Shown piece after piece: positions 15,757 through 25,769 of a stretch of 40,106 bases of DNA. This DNA is from Deltaproteobacteria bacterium (GTDB lineage Bacteria > Desulfobacterota > Syntrophobacteria > BM002). Location of the stretch: positions 1 through 40,106 of the forward strand of contig JAFDGZ010000048.1 in assembly GCA_019309045.1 (NCBI GenBank), read 5' to 3'. Positions within the stretch are counted from its first letter, which is position 1. Each line of letters begins with the position of its first letter. A program made the translations under genes and the position numbers. Under the pieces are notes generated by a model. It was not told the origin of the DNA. It did no database searches and worked only from the letters and a program-made list of their open reading frames with translations.

Positions 15757-16983
15757 ATGCCCACAGCAAGCATCCCTGAAGCGCTGGAAGACATCAGGGC
15801 TGGCAAGATGGTTATCCTCGTTGACGATGAGGACAGAGAGAATGAGGGAGATCTCTGCATGGCTGCAGAGAAAGTCACCTCAGAGGCCATCAATTTCATG
15901 GCCAAGTACGGACGCGGCCTGATATGTCTTTCCTTGACTCCTGAAAAAGTTGAACAATTGCAGCTACCGATGATGGTTTCCAACAATCAGGCCAAATTCC
16001 AGACCGCCTTCACAGTTTCAATAGAAGCGCGCTGTGGAGTGACAACCGGTATTTCGGCTGCTGATCGGGCCACCACCATTCTGACGGCTGTCGCTGATGA
16101 GGCCCAGCCCCAGGATCTGGTAAGCCCTGGTCATGTATTTCCCTTGAAGGCGCGTAAGGGCGGTGTTCTTGTTCGTTCTGGTCAGACAGAGGGCTCTGTG
16201 GATCTGGCCCGACTGGCAGGATTGAAACCGGCCGGCGTAATCTGTGAGATTATGAAGGATGATGGCACCATGGCCAGGATGCCGGATCTGGAAGTATTTG
16301 CCGACAGTCATGGCCTCAAAATTGTTACCATAGCCGATATCATCGAATATCGTATGCGCAACGAGTCGTTTGTCCACCGCGCAGCCAGCACTACACTTCC
16401 CACTATCCACGGGGGAGAGTTCAATGCCATTGTCTACGTCAATGATATTGATCCCAGTCAACACATTGCCCTGGTAAAGGGAGAGATCAACCCGGATGAA
16501 GAGATCCTGGTACGGGTTCATTCGGAGTGTCTCACTGGCGATGTTCTGGGTTCCCTGAGATGCGATTGCGGAGATCAGCTGCATCGGGCCATGGAAATGG
16601 TGAATGAAGAGGGCAAGGGCGTCATTCTCTACATCACCAACCACGAGGGCCGGGGGATAGGCCTGGTGAACAAGCTCAAGGCATACGCCCTGCAGGACGA
16701 GGGCAAGGACACTGTAGAAGCCAACGAGGCACTCGGATTCAAGGCTGACCTGCGGGACTATGGCATCGGAGCCCAAATCCTTGTTGACCTGGGAATTCGC
16801 AAAATGAGGCTCATGACGAATAACCCCAAGAAAATCGTTGGCCTGGAGGGGTATGGCATCACCATAACTGAGAGAGTGCCCATCGAGATTCCTCCAAACC
16901 CGTGCAACATCAATTACCTGCGTACCAAATGTTCAAAAATGGGGCATTTGTTGAGTCTGACCAGACAGGAAGAAAACTTCTAG
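15757..16983 (+). CDS. ribBA: Bifunctional DHBP synthase / GTP cyclohydrolase II
   Basis: Makes both riboflavin precursors. Residues 1-205 are 3,4-dihydroxy-2-butanone-4-phosphate synthase with the acidic metal loop [10 protein letters not shown] (23-32) and H126 in SPGHVFPL. Residues 206-408 are GTP cyclohydrolase II with zinc ligands C258, C269, C271 (HSECLTGD ... RCDCGDQ) and NHEGRGIGL. The 408-residue length matches intact fusions, and the cyclohydrolase motifs are complete, unlike the degenerate halves seen in some proteobacteria. ATG 15757 follows TAGGAG. Confidence 0.97.
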   Translation: MPTASIPEALEDIRAGKMVILVDDEDRENEGDLCMAAEKVTSEAINFMAKYGRGLICLSLTPEKVEQLQLPMMVSNNQAKFQTAFTVSIEARCGVTTGISAADRATTILTAVADEAQPQDLVSPGHVFPLKARKGGVLVRSGQTEGSVDLARLAGLKPAGVICEIMKDDGTMARMPDLEVFADSHGLKIVTIADIIEYRMRNESFVHRAASTTLPTIHGGEFNAIVYVNDIDPSQHIALVKGEINPDEEILVRVHSECLTGDVLGSLRCDCGDQLHRAMEMVNEEGKGVILYITNHEGRGIGLVNKLKAYALQDEGKDTVEANEALGFKADLRDYGIGAQILVDLGIRKMRLMTNNPKKIVGLEGYGITITERVPIEIPPNPCNINYLRTKCSKMGHLLSLTRQEENF

Positions 16984-17109
16984 GCCGCCCTGAGACAGGA
17001 TCAGGTGCTCACGAGTTCTAGCAGCTGGCGGTGACTGAGACCAGACGGCGATGGAACAGCAGGCGCTGGGGCGGGCAGCCCACATCTATTGGCGCAGCGG
17101 GAGGAGAAT

Positions 17110-17580
17110 ATGGTGGACGTGATTGAAGGCAAGCTGGAGGCCAAAGGGCTCAAATTTGCGGTTATTGTCAGCCGCTTCAATGATTTCATTTCAGATAGAT
17201 TGGCCGGCGGGGCTCTGGATGCTCTGCTGCGATGTGGTGCCCGGAAAAAAGATATAGAGGTGGTCAAAGTGCCGGGGGCCTGGGAGATACCTCTGGTTGC
17301 CAGAAAATTGGCGGAGAGAAGATCGTGCGACGCTATCATCTGCCTGGGTGCGGTTATCCGCGGCAGTACGCCGCACTTTGAATACGTCAGCGCCGAGGTC
17401 TCCAAGGGCATCGCGGCTGTGGCTCTGGAAATGGGCATGCCAATCACTTTTGGAGTGCTCACTACTGATACCATCGAGCAGGCTATTGAGCGGGCTGGTT
17501 CCAAGGCCGGCAACAAGGGTTGGGAGGCTGCCCAGGCGGCTATCGAGATGGTAAACGTGCTCCGCCAGCTGGAAAAGTGA
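17110..17580 (+). CDS. ribH: 6,7-dimethyl-8-ribityllumazine synthase
   Basis: Condenses the RibA- and RibB-derived precursors to the lumazine used by RibE. The 156-residue protein has [11 protein letters not shown] (substrate loop), [27 protein letters not shown] (catalytic His of the GxTxHxxYV type) and the C-terminal [15 protein letters not shown] chose ATG 17110 because GGGAGGAG lies 3 nt upstream; TTG 17089 would add seven residues. nusB follows after 24 bp. Confidence 0.96.
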   Translation: MVDVIEGKLEAKGLKFAVIVSRFNDFISDRLAGGALDALLRCGARKKDIEVVKVPGAWEIPLVARKLAERRSCDAIICLGAVIRGSTPHFEYVSAEVSKGIAAVALEMGMPITFGVLTTDTIEQAIERAGSKAGNKGWEAAQAAIEMVNVLRQLEK

Positions 17581-17604
17581 TCGAGGCACACCGAGAATTG
17601 CGTT

Positions 17605-18045
17605 ATGGGGAGGCGACACCGTTCGCGGGAAATGGCGGTTCAGGTGCTCTACCAGGCGGACATGACTGGCAGCACAATGAGGGAAGCATTTCAGAGCTTT
17701 TGTGAACACTTTGGTCCACCAGAAGACCTGAGAGTTTTTGCTCGGGAACTGGTGGAGGGTGTCCAAGACCACCTGGAAAAGATAGATGCACTTATTGAAG
17801 AGGGATCTGAGCACTGGCGACTGACGCGTATGTCAGCAGTAGACAGAAATGTACTGCGTCTGGCAGTCTTTGAGCTTCTGCATCGCCCCGACATTCCTAG
17901 CAAGGTGACTATTAATGAGGCTGTGGAACTAGGGAAAAAATTTGGCTCCGAGGACTCTGGTGGCTTTATTAACGGTATTCTGGACAGAATTAGAGCACAG
18001 CTCGAAACAGGCGGTCAGAGCTGTGAACCTGTTGACTGGAGTTGA
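17605..18045 (+). CDS. nusB: Transcription antitermination factor NusB
   Basis: Binds BoxA RNA with S10 in rRNA antitermination. The 146-residue all-helical protein begins MGRRHRSREMAVQVLYQADM, the Arg-rich BoxA-binding N-terminus. It contains DRNVLRLAVFELL and INEAVELGKKFGSEDSGGFINGILD, the canonical C-terminal signature. ribH-nusB adjacency is one of the most conserved pairs in bacteria. The start codon is ATG 17605. leuS starts 12 bp after the stop. Confidence 0.96.
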   Translation: MGRRHRSREMAVQVLYQADMTGSTMREAFQSFCEHFGPPEDLRVFARELVEGVQDHLEKIDALIEEGSEHWRLTRMSAVDRNVLRLAVFELLHRPDIPSKVTINEAVELGKKFGSEDSGGFINGILDRIRAQLETGGQSCEPVDWS

Positions 18046-18057
18046 AGTGGAGGAAAC

Positions 18058-20649
18058 ATGGAGGCACGGTACGACCCTGGTGTGATTGAACCTCAATGGC
18101 AACGCTTCTGGGAAGAACGTGGGTTGTTCAATGTGACTGAAGATCCTGATAAGCCCAAGTACTATCTTCTCGAGATGTTTCCTTATCCTTCCGGACGCAT
18201 TCACATGGGACACGTGCGCAATTACACCATTGGTGACGTTGTAGCACGTTACAAAACCATGCGGGGCTACAATGTCCTCCACCCCATGGGCTGGGACGCC
18301 TTTGGCATGCCTGCTGAAAATGCGGCCATCAAGGCCAATTCTCATCCGGCAACCTGGACTTACAACAACATTGCTCAGATGAAAGCCCAACTCAAGCGAA
18401 TGGGATTCAGCTACGACTGGAACAGAGAGCTTGCCACCTGTGATGTCTCCTACTACCGCTGGGAGCAGCAGATATTTTTGAAGATGTACGAACGGGGGCT
18501 GGCCTATCGTAAGAAAGCGTATGTAAACTGGTGCGCCACCTGCCAGACAGTGCTGGCCAACGAGCAGGTTGAAGGTGGACTCTGCTGGCGTTGCGGTCAG
18601 CAGGCAGAACAGAAAGAGATGGAGCAGTGGTTTCTGAAAATCACTGAATACGCCGATGAACTGCTCGACTATTGTGACAAGCTGCCAGGATGGCCGGAGC
18701 GCGTCCTCACTATGCAGCGCAACTGGATAGGAAAGAGCCACGGCGCCATTATTCATTTTCCTATAGAAGGCAGCAATGATCATATAGAAGTGTTCACCAC
18801 CCGCCAGGATACCGTATATGGTGCAACCTTCATGAGCCTGGCAGTAGAACATCCCCTTGCCCTAGAACTCTGTAAAGGAAAGCCGCAAGAGGCACAGGTT
18901 AAGGAATTTATTGAGCATACCAAGCGGATTCAACGCAGTGAGCGCACTTCGGAATTGCTCGAAAAAGAGGGCGTATTCACAGGATCCTACTGCAAGAATC
19001 CCATGACGGCTGCCCGCATGCCCATTTACGTGGCTAACTTCGTATTGATGGAATACGGCACCGGAGCTGTTATGGCAGTCCCTACTCATGACCAACGGGA
19101 CTTCGAGTTTGCCAAGAAATATGACTTGCCCCTCAAGCTGGTGGTGAATCCCCCGGGTGAACAACTCGATGAACAGAATATGACAGAGGCCTATGAGGAG
19201 GATGGCGTTCTGGTGAACTCGGGCCAGTTCAGCGGCATGGATAGCGCCGCTGCCAGAAAGGCCATTGCTGAATACCTCGAGGCCAACGGCCTGGGTCTGG
19301 CCACAGTAACCTATCGTCTCAGAGACTGGCTCATCTCTCGACAGAGGTATTGGGGTGCCCCCATCCCGATAATCTACTGTGATTCCTGCGGAGTGGTGCC
19401 TGTGCCTGAGCATGACCTGCCTGTAGTTCTGCCCCTGGATGCCAGTCTAACTCCTGCTGGAGGAACTCCTCTGCCAAAGCTGCAGGAATTTGTGGAGACC
19501 ACCTGCAGCAAGTGCGGCGGCCGGGCAAGGCGCGAGGTGGACACAATGGACACCTTTGTGGAATCTTCCTGGTATTTTCTGCGCTATGCCTGTGCAGACT
19601 ACCAGGAAGGGCCATTGGACAGGGCTAGAGTAGAGTACTGGCTGCCGGTCAATCAATACATCGGCGGCATCGAACATGCAGTGCTCCATTTGCTCTATGC
19701 CAGGTTTTTTACCAAGGTGCTTCGAGATATGGGTTTGATAGATCTGGACGAACCTTTCACCAACCTGTTGACTCAAGGCATGGTCTGCAAGGAAACTCTT
19801 CGCTGTCCAGAACATGGCTGGCTGGGGCCTGAGGATGTTGCTGAAGAACAGCCGGAAGTGTACCTTTGTCGTCATTGCGGCCGCCTTGCTGAGGTTGGCC
19901 GTAAGGAAAAGATGTCGAAATCCAAAGGAAACGTGGTTGATCCAGAAGATCTGGTTAATCGCTACGGCGCGGACACTGTGAGATTGTTCTGTCTATTCGC
20001 CTCTCCCCCCGAAAAAGACCTGGAATGGAGTGCCCGGGGAGTTGAGGGTTGCTCCCGATTTCTGAACCGGCTCTGGCGGCTGGTGTACGAAGAGCACCAG
20101 CAGCTTGTGGGCATAGCAGCAGTCAGTACCAGCGAAGAATTGGCAGGAGAGGCCAGAGATCTTCATCGCAAGGCGCACCAGTGTATAAAAAAGGTTACCG
20201 AAGACATCGAGCAACGATTCCACTTCAACACTGCTGTCAGCGCGGTCATGGAGTTGGTAAACGCTATATACCAGTTTCGCAGCCAGCCGCGGACCGATTA
20301 TCAGGAACTGCAAGTGCTGCGGTTTGCATTGGAAACCGCCGTACTGCTCATCTCTCCCATGGTGCCCCACATTGCGGAATCGATGTGGCAGGCCCTGGGT
20401 CATGACCGCAGCCTGGTAACTGAGCCGTGGCCTCGATGGGATGAAGAGGCTGCAGCAGAAGAGAAACAGCTCATCGTAGTCCAAGTGAACGGCAAACTTC
20501 GGAGTCGAATCTATGTGTCTCCCGGGACGGCCAACACTGAGGTGGAGGCTGCTGCCCTTGCGGATGAACGCGTCCGCGCTTTCATTGGAGACCGGGCTGT
20601 GCGGAAGGTAGTAGTGGTGCCCGGCAGACTGGTGAACGTGGTTGTCTAG
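18058..20649 (+). CDS. leuS: Leucyl-tRNA synthetase
   Basis: Class I aminoacyl-tRNA synthetase, 863 residues. The HIGH motif appears as HMGH (49-52) in [19 protein letters not shown], and KMSKS ([16 protein letters not shown]) lies near 618-622. The CP1 editing domain is intact ([14 protein letters not shown] and [15 protein letters not shown], with the editing Asp). Two zinc-ribbon-like Cys clusters lie near 160-182 (WCATC ... CWRC) and 580-605. ATG 18058 follows GGAGG. It is the penultimate gene of the rightward block. Confidence 0.98.
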   Translation: MEARYDPGVIEPQWQRFWEERGLFNVTEDPDKPKYYLLEMFPYPSGRIHMGHVRNYTIGDVVARYKTMRGYNVLHPMGWDAFGMPAENAAIKANSHPATWTYNNIAQMKAQLKRMGFSYDWNRELATCDVSYYRWEQQIFLKMYERGLAYRKKAYVNWCATCQTVLANEQVEGGLCWRCGQQAEQKEMEQWFLKITEYADELLDYCDKLPGWPERVLTMQRNWIGKSHGAIIHFPIEGSNDHIEVFTTRQDTVYGATFMSLAVEHPLALELCKGKPQEAQVKEFIEHTKRIQRSERTSELLEKEGVFTGSYCKNPMTAARMPIYVANFVLMEYGTGAVMAVPTHDQRDFEFAKKYDLPLKLVVNPPGEQLDEQNMTEAYEEDGVLVNSGQFSGMDSAAARKAIAEYLEANGLGLATVTYRLRDWLISRQRYWGAPIPIIYCDSCGVVPVPEHDLPVVLPLDASLTPAGGTPLPKLQEFVETTCSKCGGRARREVDTMDTFVESSWYFLRYACADYQEGPLDRARVEYWLPVNQYIGGIEHAVLHLLYARFFTKVLRDMGLIDLDEPFTNLLTQGMVCKETLRCPEHGWLGPEDVAEEQPEVYLCRHCGRLAEVGRKEKMSKSKGNVVDPEDLVNRYGADTVRLFCLFASPPEKDLEWSARGVEGCSRFLNRLWRLVYEEHQQLVGIAAVSTSEELAGEARDLHRKAHQCIKKVTEDIEQRFHFNTAVSAVMELVNAIYQFRSQPRTDYQELQVLRFALETAVLLISPMVPHIAESMWQALGHDRSLVTEPWPRWDEEAAAEEKQLIVVQVNGKLRSRIYVSPGTANTEVEAAALADERVRAFIGDRAVRKVVVVPGRLVNVVV

Positions 20650-20777
20650 TACGAAACCCGACCGTATAGATGGGGACGCCTGGAGCTGTCTGCAAGACTA
20701 AAGGATAGAGCCGCTTGGCACAGGGGCCGAAACAGCCAGATCACCCTCCCGCTAGAAAAACAAAGTGGAGAGGCCTG

Positions 20778-21332
20778 TTGCACGGCACTTCACTGTGTGC
20801 AACTCGCAAGTCCGTTATAACTACAAAGAGCCCCACGCTTTGGCTTCTCCTGTTTGTGCTGACTGCGGCTTGTGGGTACCAATTTTCCCTGACAGAGGGA
20901 CCGGCGCCAGGGCACATCAATAGCATTGCCATTCCAGTGTTGCAGAATCAAACAGCGGAAATAGGCATCGAGTCGATTTTTACCAATGCTATTATAGATC
21001 AATTCGTTCGCAGCAATCGTCTGGCCATCAAGAGTCCTGCAAAGGCTGATGCGGTCCTTACTGGCAGCATTTCCAGGATAAGATCGGAGATTGCCTCCCG
21101 GCGCAGCCCTGAAGAAACCTTGACCACGCGGATCTATATCACCCTGGATTTGACTCTGCGCAAAAGGGAGTCTGGCGAGGTGCTCTGGCACGACGACTCA
21201 CTGAGCTATTTTGCAGAATACGGGGAAGCTGATAATGTTCAGTTGACAAGGGGGGCTCGACGTCTGGCAATAATCAAGATCGCCAATTTTCTGGCCGAAA
21301 AGGTTCATGAGAACATCTTCCTCACTTTTTGA
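20778..21332 (+). CDS. lptE: LPS-assembly lipoprotein LptE
   Basis: Outer-membrane lipoprotein that plugs the LptD barrel. A hydrophobic signal (LWLLLFVLTAAC) ends in a lipobox with Cys followed by GYQF, the classical start of mature LptE. The mature part (about 150 residues) has the family alternation IPVLQNQT, IESIFTNAIIDQF, ADAVLTGSISRI and a C-terminal helix. leuS-lptE is a standard pair; holA, its usual next neighbour, is missing. The start is uncertain: TTG 20778 has GGAGAGG just upstream and gives a 33-residue signal peptide; the frame is open to TTG 20715, which would give an unlikely long N-terminus. Confidence 0.85.
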   Translation: MHGTSLCATRKSVITTKSPTLWLLLFVLTAACGYQFSLTEGPAPGHINSIAIPVLQNQTAEIGIESIFTNAIIDQFVRSNRLAIKSPAKADAVLTGSISRIRSEIASRRSPEETLTTRIYITLDLTLRKRESGEVLWHDDSLSYFAEYGEADNVQLTRGARRLAIIKIANFLAEKVHENIFLTF

Positions 21333-21406
21333 CTCCCATTGGAAGGAGTTAACCTTTCAACACTTCCACCAGACTGACTGGTACAGGCCGGTGTATGTGA
21401 CGCCTG

Positions 21407-21436
21407 AAAAAGAAGGGTGCGCTTGCGCTTCAGCCC
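21407..21436 (-). terminator. Probable intrinsic terminator of rpsT
   Basis: On the minus strand GGG (overlapping the rpsT end) and CCC flank a small GCG-CAAG-CGC hairpin, and TTCTTTTT follows. The stem has an asymmetric internal loop, so it is of moderate quality; position and T-tract support it. lptE converges from the other side. Confidence 0.4.
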
Positions 21437-21705
21437 TGTTGACTCGCCAGGGCGTGCACTTTCTTGCTCAATCTTGAAATCTTCCTGGAGGCAGTCCGTT
21501 TGTGGATCGTACCCTTGGAGGCAGCGCGATCTATGACGGGGATGGCCTCCTGTAAAGCTGCTCGGGCCTCGTCAACTGACTTGTGTTCTACAGCCAGGCG
21601 CACTTTTTTTACCACATGCTTTACCCGACTCTTGACAGCGCGGTTGCGTGCCCGGCGCACCTGGTTCTGTCTTGCCCTCTTCATGGCTGACTTGTGAGTT
21701 GCCAA
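21430..21705 (-). CDS. rpsT: 30S ribosomal protein S20
   Basis: The 91-residue basic helical protein begins ATHKSAMKRARQNQVRRARNRAVKSRVK after the initiator, a clear S20, and ends with the usual Lys/Arg-rich helix. The start codon is TTG at 21705 with AGGAGGA upstream. An open extension to 21786 adds an unrelated leader. E. coli rpsT also uses UUG, where it contributes to translational autoregulation, so the weak start is probably meaningful. It is monocistronic and leftward. Confidence 0.97.
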   Translation of the reverse strand: MATHKSAMKRARQNQVRRARNRAVKSRVKHVVKKVRLAVEHKSVDEARAALQEAIPVIDRAASKGTIHKRTASRKISRLSKKVHALASQQG

Positions 21706-21777
21706 AGGAAATCCTCCTATTTGTGCAATATCAATTCTTCTGCTGATCAGCTGACTCTGGGATCGGTAGAATAGGCC

Positions 21778-21806
21778 TTTTAACACTCAAGGCTGGCAAA
21801 AGTCAA
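21778..21806 (-). promoter_or_regulatory. Possible rpsT promoter
   Basis: Minus-strand TTGACT (21801-21806), a 17-nt spacer and TTAAAA (21778-21783) lie about 70 nt before the rpsT start. The -35 is good, the -10 poor. Confidence 0.35.
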
Positions 21807-22167
21807 GAGGTTTTAGGTGAAATGTATCAACCTTCATAGCAAAGCGTCATTACCATATGGGTGCGGCGACTATTTTGCAGGCAAGACAACGCCCTGTGGG
21901 CACACCTTACCAGTCTGTTGCAGGATTGCCCTTGAGTCATAGCTAGTGAAAATATGGCACAGGATCTGCCGCTGCTGATTTTGCCACGGGAGATTGCAGG
22001 ATGGCTGCTACCCGGAAGCTTGGAGCTTTGCACACAGTGGGGTAGAACACTGCTGAGTGGATAAAAGGACTTCTCCAGTCCGTAGTAGCAATCAGGCCGC
22101 CAGCTTGTCCACGTAATAGTAGACGGTTGCGCCGGGTGTTCTCGTACGGGAGGAAAAATTTAGTGAA
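21807..22167. other. Intergenic region between PilZ gene and rpsT
   Basis: No convincing gene. A 36-codon rightward frame (ATG 21954 to TAA 22062) has no visible support. Just after the PilZ stop, a second minus-strand frame runs on to a TGA and ends in the protein-like peptide GATVYYYVDKLAA. This might be an old C-terminal extension of the PilZ protein lost by frameshift, but it is short and may be chance. Confidence 0.4.
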
Positions 22168-22560
22168 TCAGACTTTATCAACGTCTGTTTCAAGTGTTTC
22201 CAGATATTCACAAGCAGCCTTGCCAACCGAAACTTGACCGACTTCCTGAGCAATGAATCGCCGATCTTCGCCGGCTATTCTGAGAAACCTGACGCCCATC
22301 CCACGTGGTGTGATATGGTCATCAGGACCATACATATTGGACCACACTACTTCGGCGCGCACCTCGAAAGGATGGTCCGGCGCCTTGATGGTCATGTCAA
22401 AGACTTTATTGAGTGCCAATGGCTTGTGGCAACGTATAAAGCCGCCATCCGGCGACAGATGCCGTGTTATACCTTCTAGATCTTGACCATCATGATGAAT
22501 AATTACCGGCCACCTGATTTCGCCCTTGGGGCAGGAACTCTGCTCATCTACTGCACTCAT
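22168..22560 (-). CDS. PilZ-domain protein, degenerate c-di-GMP motifs
   Basis: The 130-residue cytosolic protein is mostly a single PilZ beta-barrel: IRWPVIIHHDG at the N-terminal strand, HLSPDGGFIRC in the middle, VRAEVVWSN and GMGVRFLRI. The RxxxR motif that binds c-di-GMP is not visible before the barrel. The (D/N)xSxxG motif reads HLSPDG, so nucleotide binding is doubtful. It lies 14 bp downstream of the HU-like gene, likely in one transcript. Start ATG 22560 follows GGAGAG. Likely role: regulation through protein contacts in motility or surface functions; target unknown. Confidence 0.82.
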   Translation of the reverse strand: MSAVDEQSSCPKGEIRWPVIIHHDGQDLEGITRHLSPDGGFIRCHKPLALNKVFDMTIKAPDHPFEVRAEVVWSNMYGPDDHITPRGMGVRFLRIAGEDRRFIAQEVGQVSVGKAACEYLETLETDVDKV

Positions 22561-22574
22561 GCTCTCCGCCCCCT

Positions 22575-22862
22575 CTATGATGAGGATACCTTGTTGACGC
22601 GTTGTTTGAGCTCAGTCCCCATCTTGAAATAAGGTAGATTCTTGGCAGCCACCTGAACTGGTTTGCCGGTTTTCGGATTTCTGCCGCGATAGGGTTGATA
22701 TTGCTTTACCTTGAACGTACCGAAGCCGCGGATTTCAATACGTTCTCCTGCAGTTAGAGCATTAACCATACTGTCGAAAACAGTGTCGACGCAGACTTTT
22801 GCTTCCTTCTGCATCATGTTCATCTTGCCGGAAAGGGCCTTGGCCAGCTGACTTTTGTGCAT
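22575..22862 (-). CDS. HU/IHF-family DNA-binding protein
   Basis: The 95-residue bacterial histone-like protein has N-terminal helices (MHKSQLAKALSGKMNMMQKEA), then RIEIRGFGTFKVKQYQPYRGRNPKTGKP, the beta-arm core and DNA-intercalating tip of the HU/IHF family. FKMGTELKQRVN closes the fold. It bends and compacts DNA as a dimer. RGRNPKTGKP favours HU over a specific IHF subunit. AAGGAG precedes ATG 22862. It heads a two-gene operon with the PilZ gene. Confidence 0.95.
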   Translation of the reverse strand: MHKSQLAKALSGKMNMMQKEAKVCVDTVFDSMVNALTAGERIEIRGFGTFKVKQYQPYRGRNPKTGKPVQVAAKNLPYFKMGTELKQRVNKVSSS

Positions 22863-22896
22863 TGGCTTCTCCTTTGCTCACGAGCTGCCGGGTTGA

Positions 22897-22924
22897 AACA
22901 TATGTTTGGCTGTTTTTATAGCAA
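22897..22924 (-). promoter_or_regulatory. Possible promoter for the HU-PilZ operon
   Basis: Minus-strand TTGCTA (22919-22924), a 16-nt spacer and TATGTT (22897-22902) lie about 35 nt before the HU start. It matches sigma70 only moderately. Confidence 0.35.
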
Positions 22925-23087
22925 AGAAAGTGCCAAAAGAGTTGAAGTGGCCAAAAGGTTGCCTGCGTGTGCCTGGGGTCCTGGCAGTGAGGTGCTCTTT
23001 ATGGCTATGAGAAGGAAGAGCCAAATTCTAAAAAGGGGCTGAGGTCTGCTCTGGACGACCCAGTGCGGCAGACGCTGTTCATCTCCA

Positions 23088-23339
23088 CTATTTGCCTCGC
23101 CTCAAGGACCACCTTTCATAGGCCAGGCCGATGAGAAACAGGCCGCCCAATATCCAGATGAGAATGGCCAGTATTTTCAAAACAGAACCTACAGGGGTAT
23201 AGGTGTGCGAGCGAAAGAGAGGTGAGAAGTCTACTGTGCAACTCTCGTAGGTGAAGGCATAATTCCAGGGAATGTAACCCAATGAACCGACAAGACCAAT
23301 TCCAACAAAGAACAATGCGGATTTAACCCATTTGTTCAT
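23088..23339 (-). CDS. Small two-TM membrane protein, unknown function
   Basis: An 83-residue protein with an N-terminal membrane segment (about 7-25, SALFFVGIGLVGSLGYI), a roughly 28-residue loop containing one Cys (TYESCTVDFSPLF), and a second membrane segment (about 51-73, SVLKILAILIWILGGLFLIGLAY) ending in a basic tail (RWSLRRGK). The hydrophobic pattern and basic ends look like a genuine inner-membrane protein with both ends inside. No family recognised. The ribosome site is weak and nothing overlaps it. Confidence 0.55.
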   Translation of the reverse strand: MNKWVKSALFFVGIGLVGSLGYIPWNYAFTYESCTVDFSPLFRSHTYTPVGSVLKILAILIWILGGLFLIGLAYERWSLRRGK

Positions 23340-23793
23340 TTTTCTCTATCTGCCTCGGCTAGGCCCCCATCTCTATTGAGATCTCTCAGGGCTGCTGGTA
23401 TCAGTAAGGGGCATGGTGGTTAACGGGCCTGAAGACAGGGAAAAATTCTGTTGTTACCATACCCAATAGGATAGATAATTTCAACCAAAAAGAGAGCTGG
23501 CGCAAATATTTCATGAACAGCGATTGCACTTGTAGCTATAATTGCTTCTAACTCGGGTGCTGCAAGTCGCACAGGTGCAAAGGAAGAAATCGCATAAATG
23601 ACAAGACGAATCAGTCCCGGACGATGTGGTGGTTGACAATCTCGTCAAAGTGCAACAAGCTTGGGTCGATTGTCTCCCTGGAATGGGTGCTGCTCTGGAT
23701 ATTTGGCGAACTGTTGCAGGTCAACACTTTTGCACTACCACAGCAATGCCAGGGGTAATTAGGCGGCTACCAGTTAGCTGAAGATTTGCACAG
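23340..23793. other. Intergenic region upstream of murJ
   Basis: 454 bp without a supportable gene. A possible rightward promoter is TGAACA (23514-23519), a 17-nt spacer and perfect TATAAT (23537-23542), which would give a 250-nt murJ leader. A short inverted repeat TTGAC/GTCAA lies near 23633-23648. Nothing else stands out. Confidence 0.4.
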
Positions 23794-25365
23794 ATGCAAG
23801 ACAAGAATACTGATTTCTACCGTCCCGCTGCCCTGATCAGTGGGCTCACCCTGGTGAGCCGCATACTTGGCTTTGCCCGGGATGTGGTCATAGCCTATGT
23901 GCTTGGCGCAAGTGTCATCACCGATGTGTTTTTCGTTGCCTTTCGGATTCCCAATCTATTCCGTCGCCTTTATGCGGACGGCTTTCTCAGCCTGCCTTTT
24001 ATGCATGCCTTTGGCCGCAGTCAAGTGCTTGCTGACGGAGAGGCCTTCAGGAATGTCTCTTCCAGCTTATTCTGTTTGACCACAAGTATCTATACAGCGG
24101 TACTCATTGTTGGAGAGTTGGCCGCGCCTGTGCTGGTAGCCATATGTGCGCCTGGTTTCATACATGCCGAGGCCGAGTACAATCTGACAGTCTCTTTGAC
24201 ACGGCTGCTACTTCCCTACATACTGCTCATCGGGGCAACCGGTTTCTTTATGGCGGTGCTCAACAGCAGGGACCATTTTGCCGCACCAGCGGCTGCACCA
24301 GCCCTGCTCAATGTCAGTATGATAGCAGCACTGCTGCTGGGACAGTGGTTCATGGCTGCTCCTGTATGGGCACTCTCCTGGGGTGTGCTTATAGGGGGTC
24401 TGCTGCAGCTGCTCCTGCAGCTTCCCAGGGGCAGCAAGTTCATCAGTATGCAGGGCTGCAAACAGTGGTGGCGGCATCATGTCTGCAAGCAGACCTCGAG
24501 GATAATCTTGCCAACTGTTCTCGGAGCGGCAGTGAACCAGCTGAATATTTTTGTGGCCACCATGTTTGCCTCTTTTCTCGCCGCCGGAAGTATCTCTTTT
24601 CTATACTATGGCGAAAGACTGATGCAATTTCCCCTGGGAATATTTGCCAGTGCTGTTGCTACCTCGGTTATGCCCACGCTTACTCGCCATAATGCGGCCA
24701 TGGAGTGGGCGGCCTTTCGGCAGCAGCTGGTAGAGGCAATTGAGATTCTGTTTTTTTTCACAATTCCTGCTGCTGCAGGACTCTGGATTTTAAGGGAACC
24801 TCTGATCCGCCTGGTCCTGGAAAGAGGTGAGTTTGGCGCTGCTGCATCCAGCATGACGGCTGAAGCGCTTGGCTATTATGCTTTGGGACTCTGGGCAGTA
24901 GCTGGCTGCCGGCTTCTGGTGGCTGCCTGGTATGCACTCAATAGACCCTATGTCCCTTTTTTTGCCGGGTTGGCTGCACTCACCAGCAATGTTCTACTCT
25001 GTCTGGCGCTGGTTGAATCAATGGGTCTCGGCGGCCTGGCCCTGGCGACTTCCCTCGCTGCCGCAATTCAGCTGGTAATCTTGCTGGCTCTGCTGGTCAA
25101 GAGGCTGCAGTCCATGGAGACATGCAGACTTCTAGGTGGAGGGTTGCGTTGTCTGCTTGCTTCGGCTTTGATGGCTCTGCTGGTTCACTATCTTTATGCC
25201 TTGGCCATAGGGTCTGATTTTGTGATGCCAGGAAATTCACTGCTGCCGATATGTGGCTGCATCCTGGTAGGGGTATTTACCTATCTTGGCATCATTTCAC
25301 TCCTGGGGTTGCCGCCAAGCGTCAAAAACATTTGGCAGGAGAGACTTTTCCTGGGGAAAGGCTGA
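23794..25365 (+). CDS. murJ: Lipid II flippase MurJ (MviN)
   Basis: Inner-membrane flippase of the MOP superfamily that exports the peptidoglycan precursor lipid II. The 523-residue protein is hydrophobic throughout with about 14 predicted TM segments. The N-terminal part SGLTLVSRILGFARDVVIAYVLG then FRIPNLFRRLYADGFLS is the MurJ signature, including the conserved Arg residues of the central cavity. YYGERLMQFPLGIFASAVATSVMPTLTRH (about 269-297) is also diagnostic. Start ATG 23794 lacks a good ribosome site. It stands alone between non-coding stretches. Confidence 0.95.
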   Translation: MQDKNTDFYRPAALISGLTLVSRILGFARDVVIAYVLGASVITDVFFVAFRIPNLFRRLYADGFLSLPFMHAFGRSQVLADGEAFRNVSSSLFCLTTSIYTAVLIVGELAAPVLVAICAPGFIHAEAEYNLTVSLTRLLLPYILLIGATGFFMAVLNSRDHFAAPAAAPALLNVSMIAALLLGQWFMAAPVWALSWGVLIGGLLQLLLQLPRGSKFISMQGCKQWWRHHVCKQTSRIILPTVLGAAVNQLNIFVATMFASFLAAGSISFLYYGERLMQFPLGIFASAVATSVMPTLTRHNAAMEWAAFRQQLVEAIEILFFFTIPAAAGLWILREPLIRLVLERGEFGAAASSMTAEALGYYALGLWAVAGCRLLVAAWYALNRPYVPFFAGLAALTSNVLLCLALVESMGLGGLALATSLAAAIQLVILLALLVKRLQSMETCRLLGGGLRCLLASALMALLVHYLYALAIGSDFVMPGNSLLPICGCILVGVFTYLGIISLLGLPPSVKNIWQERLFLGKG

Positions 25366-25552
25366 TATTTATATAGCCACAAGGAGGGAAGGTCTTGAGG
25401 GCTGCTGTCGGGCGGCGGCGAGGCGACAGGGCCGCCTAGTCAGTGGTATAAATGCTTGTGAAGAGGCACGCACTGATTTGTGGAGCAGCCTTGCTTTGCA
25501 GATTAGTACTCCACAGGATTCATCCACAACAGGTTTTCTGCACCCTCAGGAC

Positions 25553-25591
25553 AGAGCCCCTCTGGCTCGGGGGGGTAGCCAGAAGGGCTCT
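25553..25591. repeat. Long imperfect inverted repeat (15-bp stem)
   Basis: AGAGCCC (25553-25559) plus TCTGGCT (25561-25567) pair with AGCCAGA (25577-25583) plus GGGCTCT (25585-25591). One C-A mismatch interrupts an otherwise perfect 15-step stem with a 9-nt G-rich loop. No U-tract follows on either strand, so this is more REP-like or RNA-structural than terminator-like. Confidence 0.75.
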
Positions 25592-25706
25592 TCACGGTTG
25601 ACAAAGGAGGTTAGCTCGCAATCTCTAATTAGTTTGTACCTCGGCGCAACAAAATGTTCCCGAGTAAGTTTGCCTACCTTCAGTGAAACGTGGGGCAACA
25701 GACAAA

Positions 25707-25739
25707 CCCCATCTTTGCACTCGCCGAACAAAGATGGGG
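25707..25739. repeat. Perfect 11-bp inverted repeat, possible leftward terminator
   Basis: CCCCATCTTTG (25707-25717) and CAAAGATGGGG (25729-25739) are perfect complements with an 11-nt loop. On the minus strand TTTGTCTGTT follows, weakly terminator-like. A further GGGG at 25692-25695 could compete for pairing with the CCCC. Confidence 0.7.
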
Positions 25740-25769
25740 CAAGAGAGGTATGTTTGGGCCTGGTCCTAC

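Noticed and set aside
21827-22033. Leftward 68-codon frame between PilZ gene and rpsT
   Set aside because: No ribosome site, biased composition and no family resemblance.
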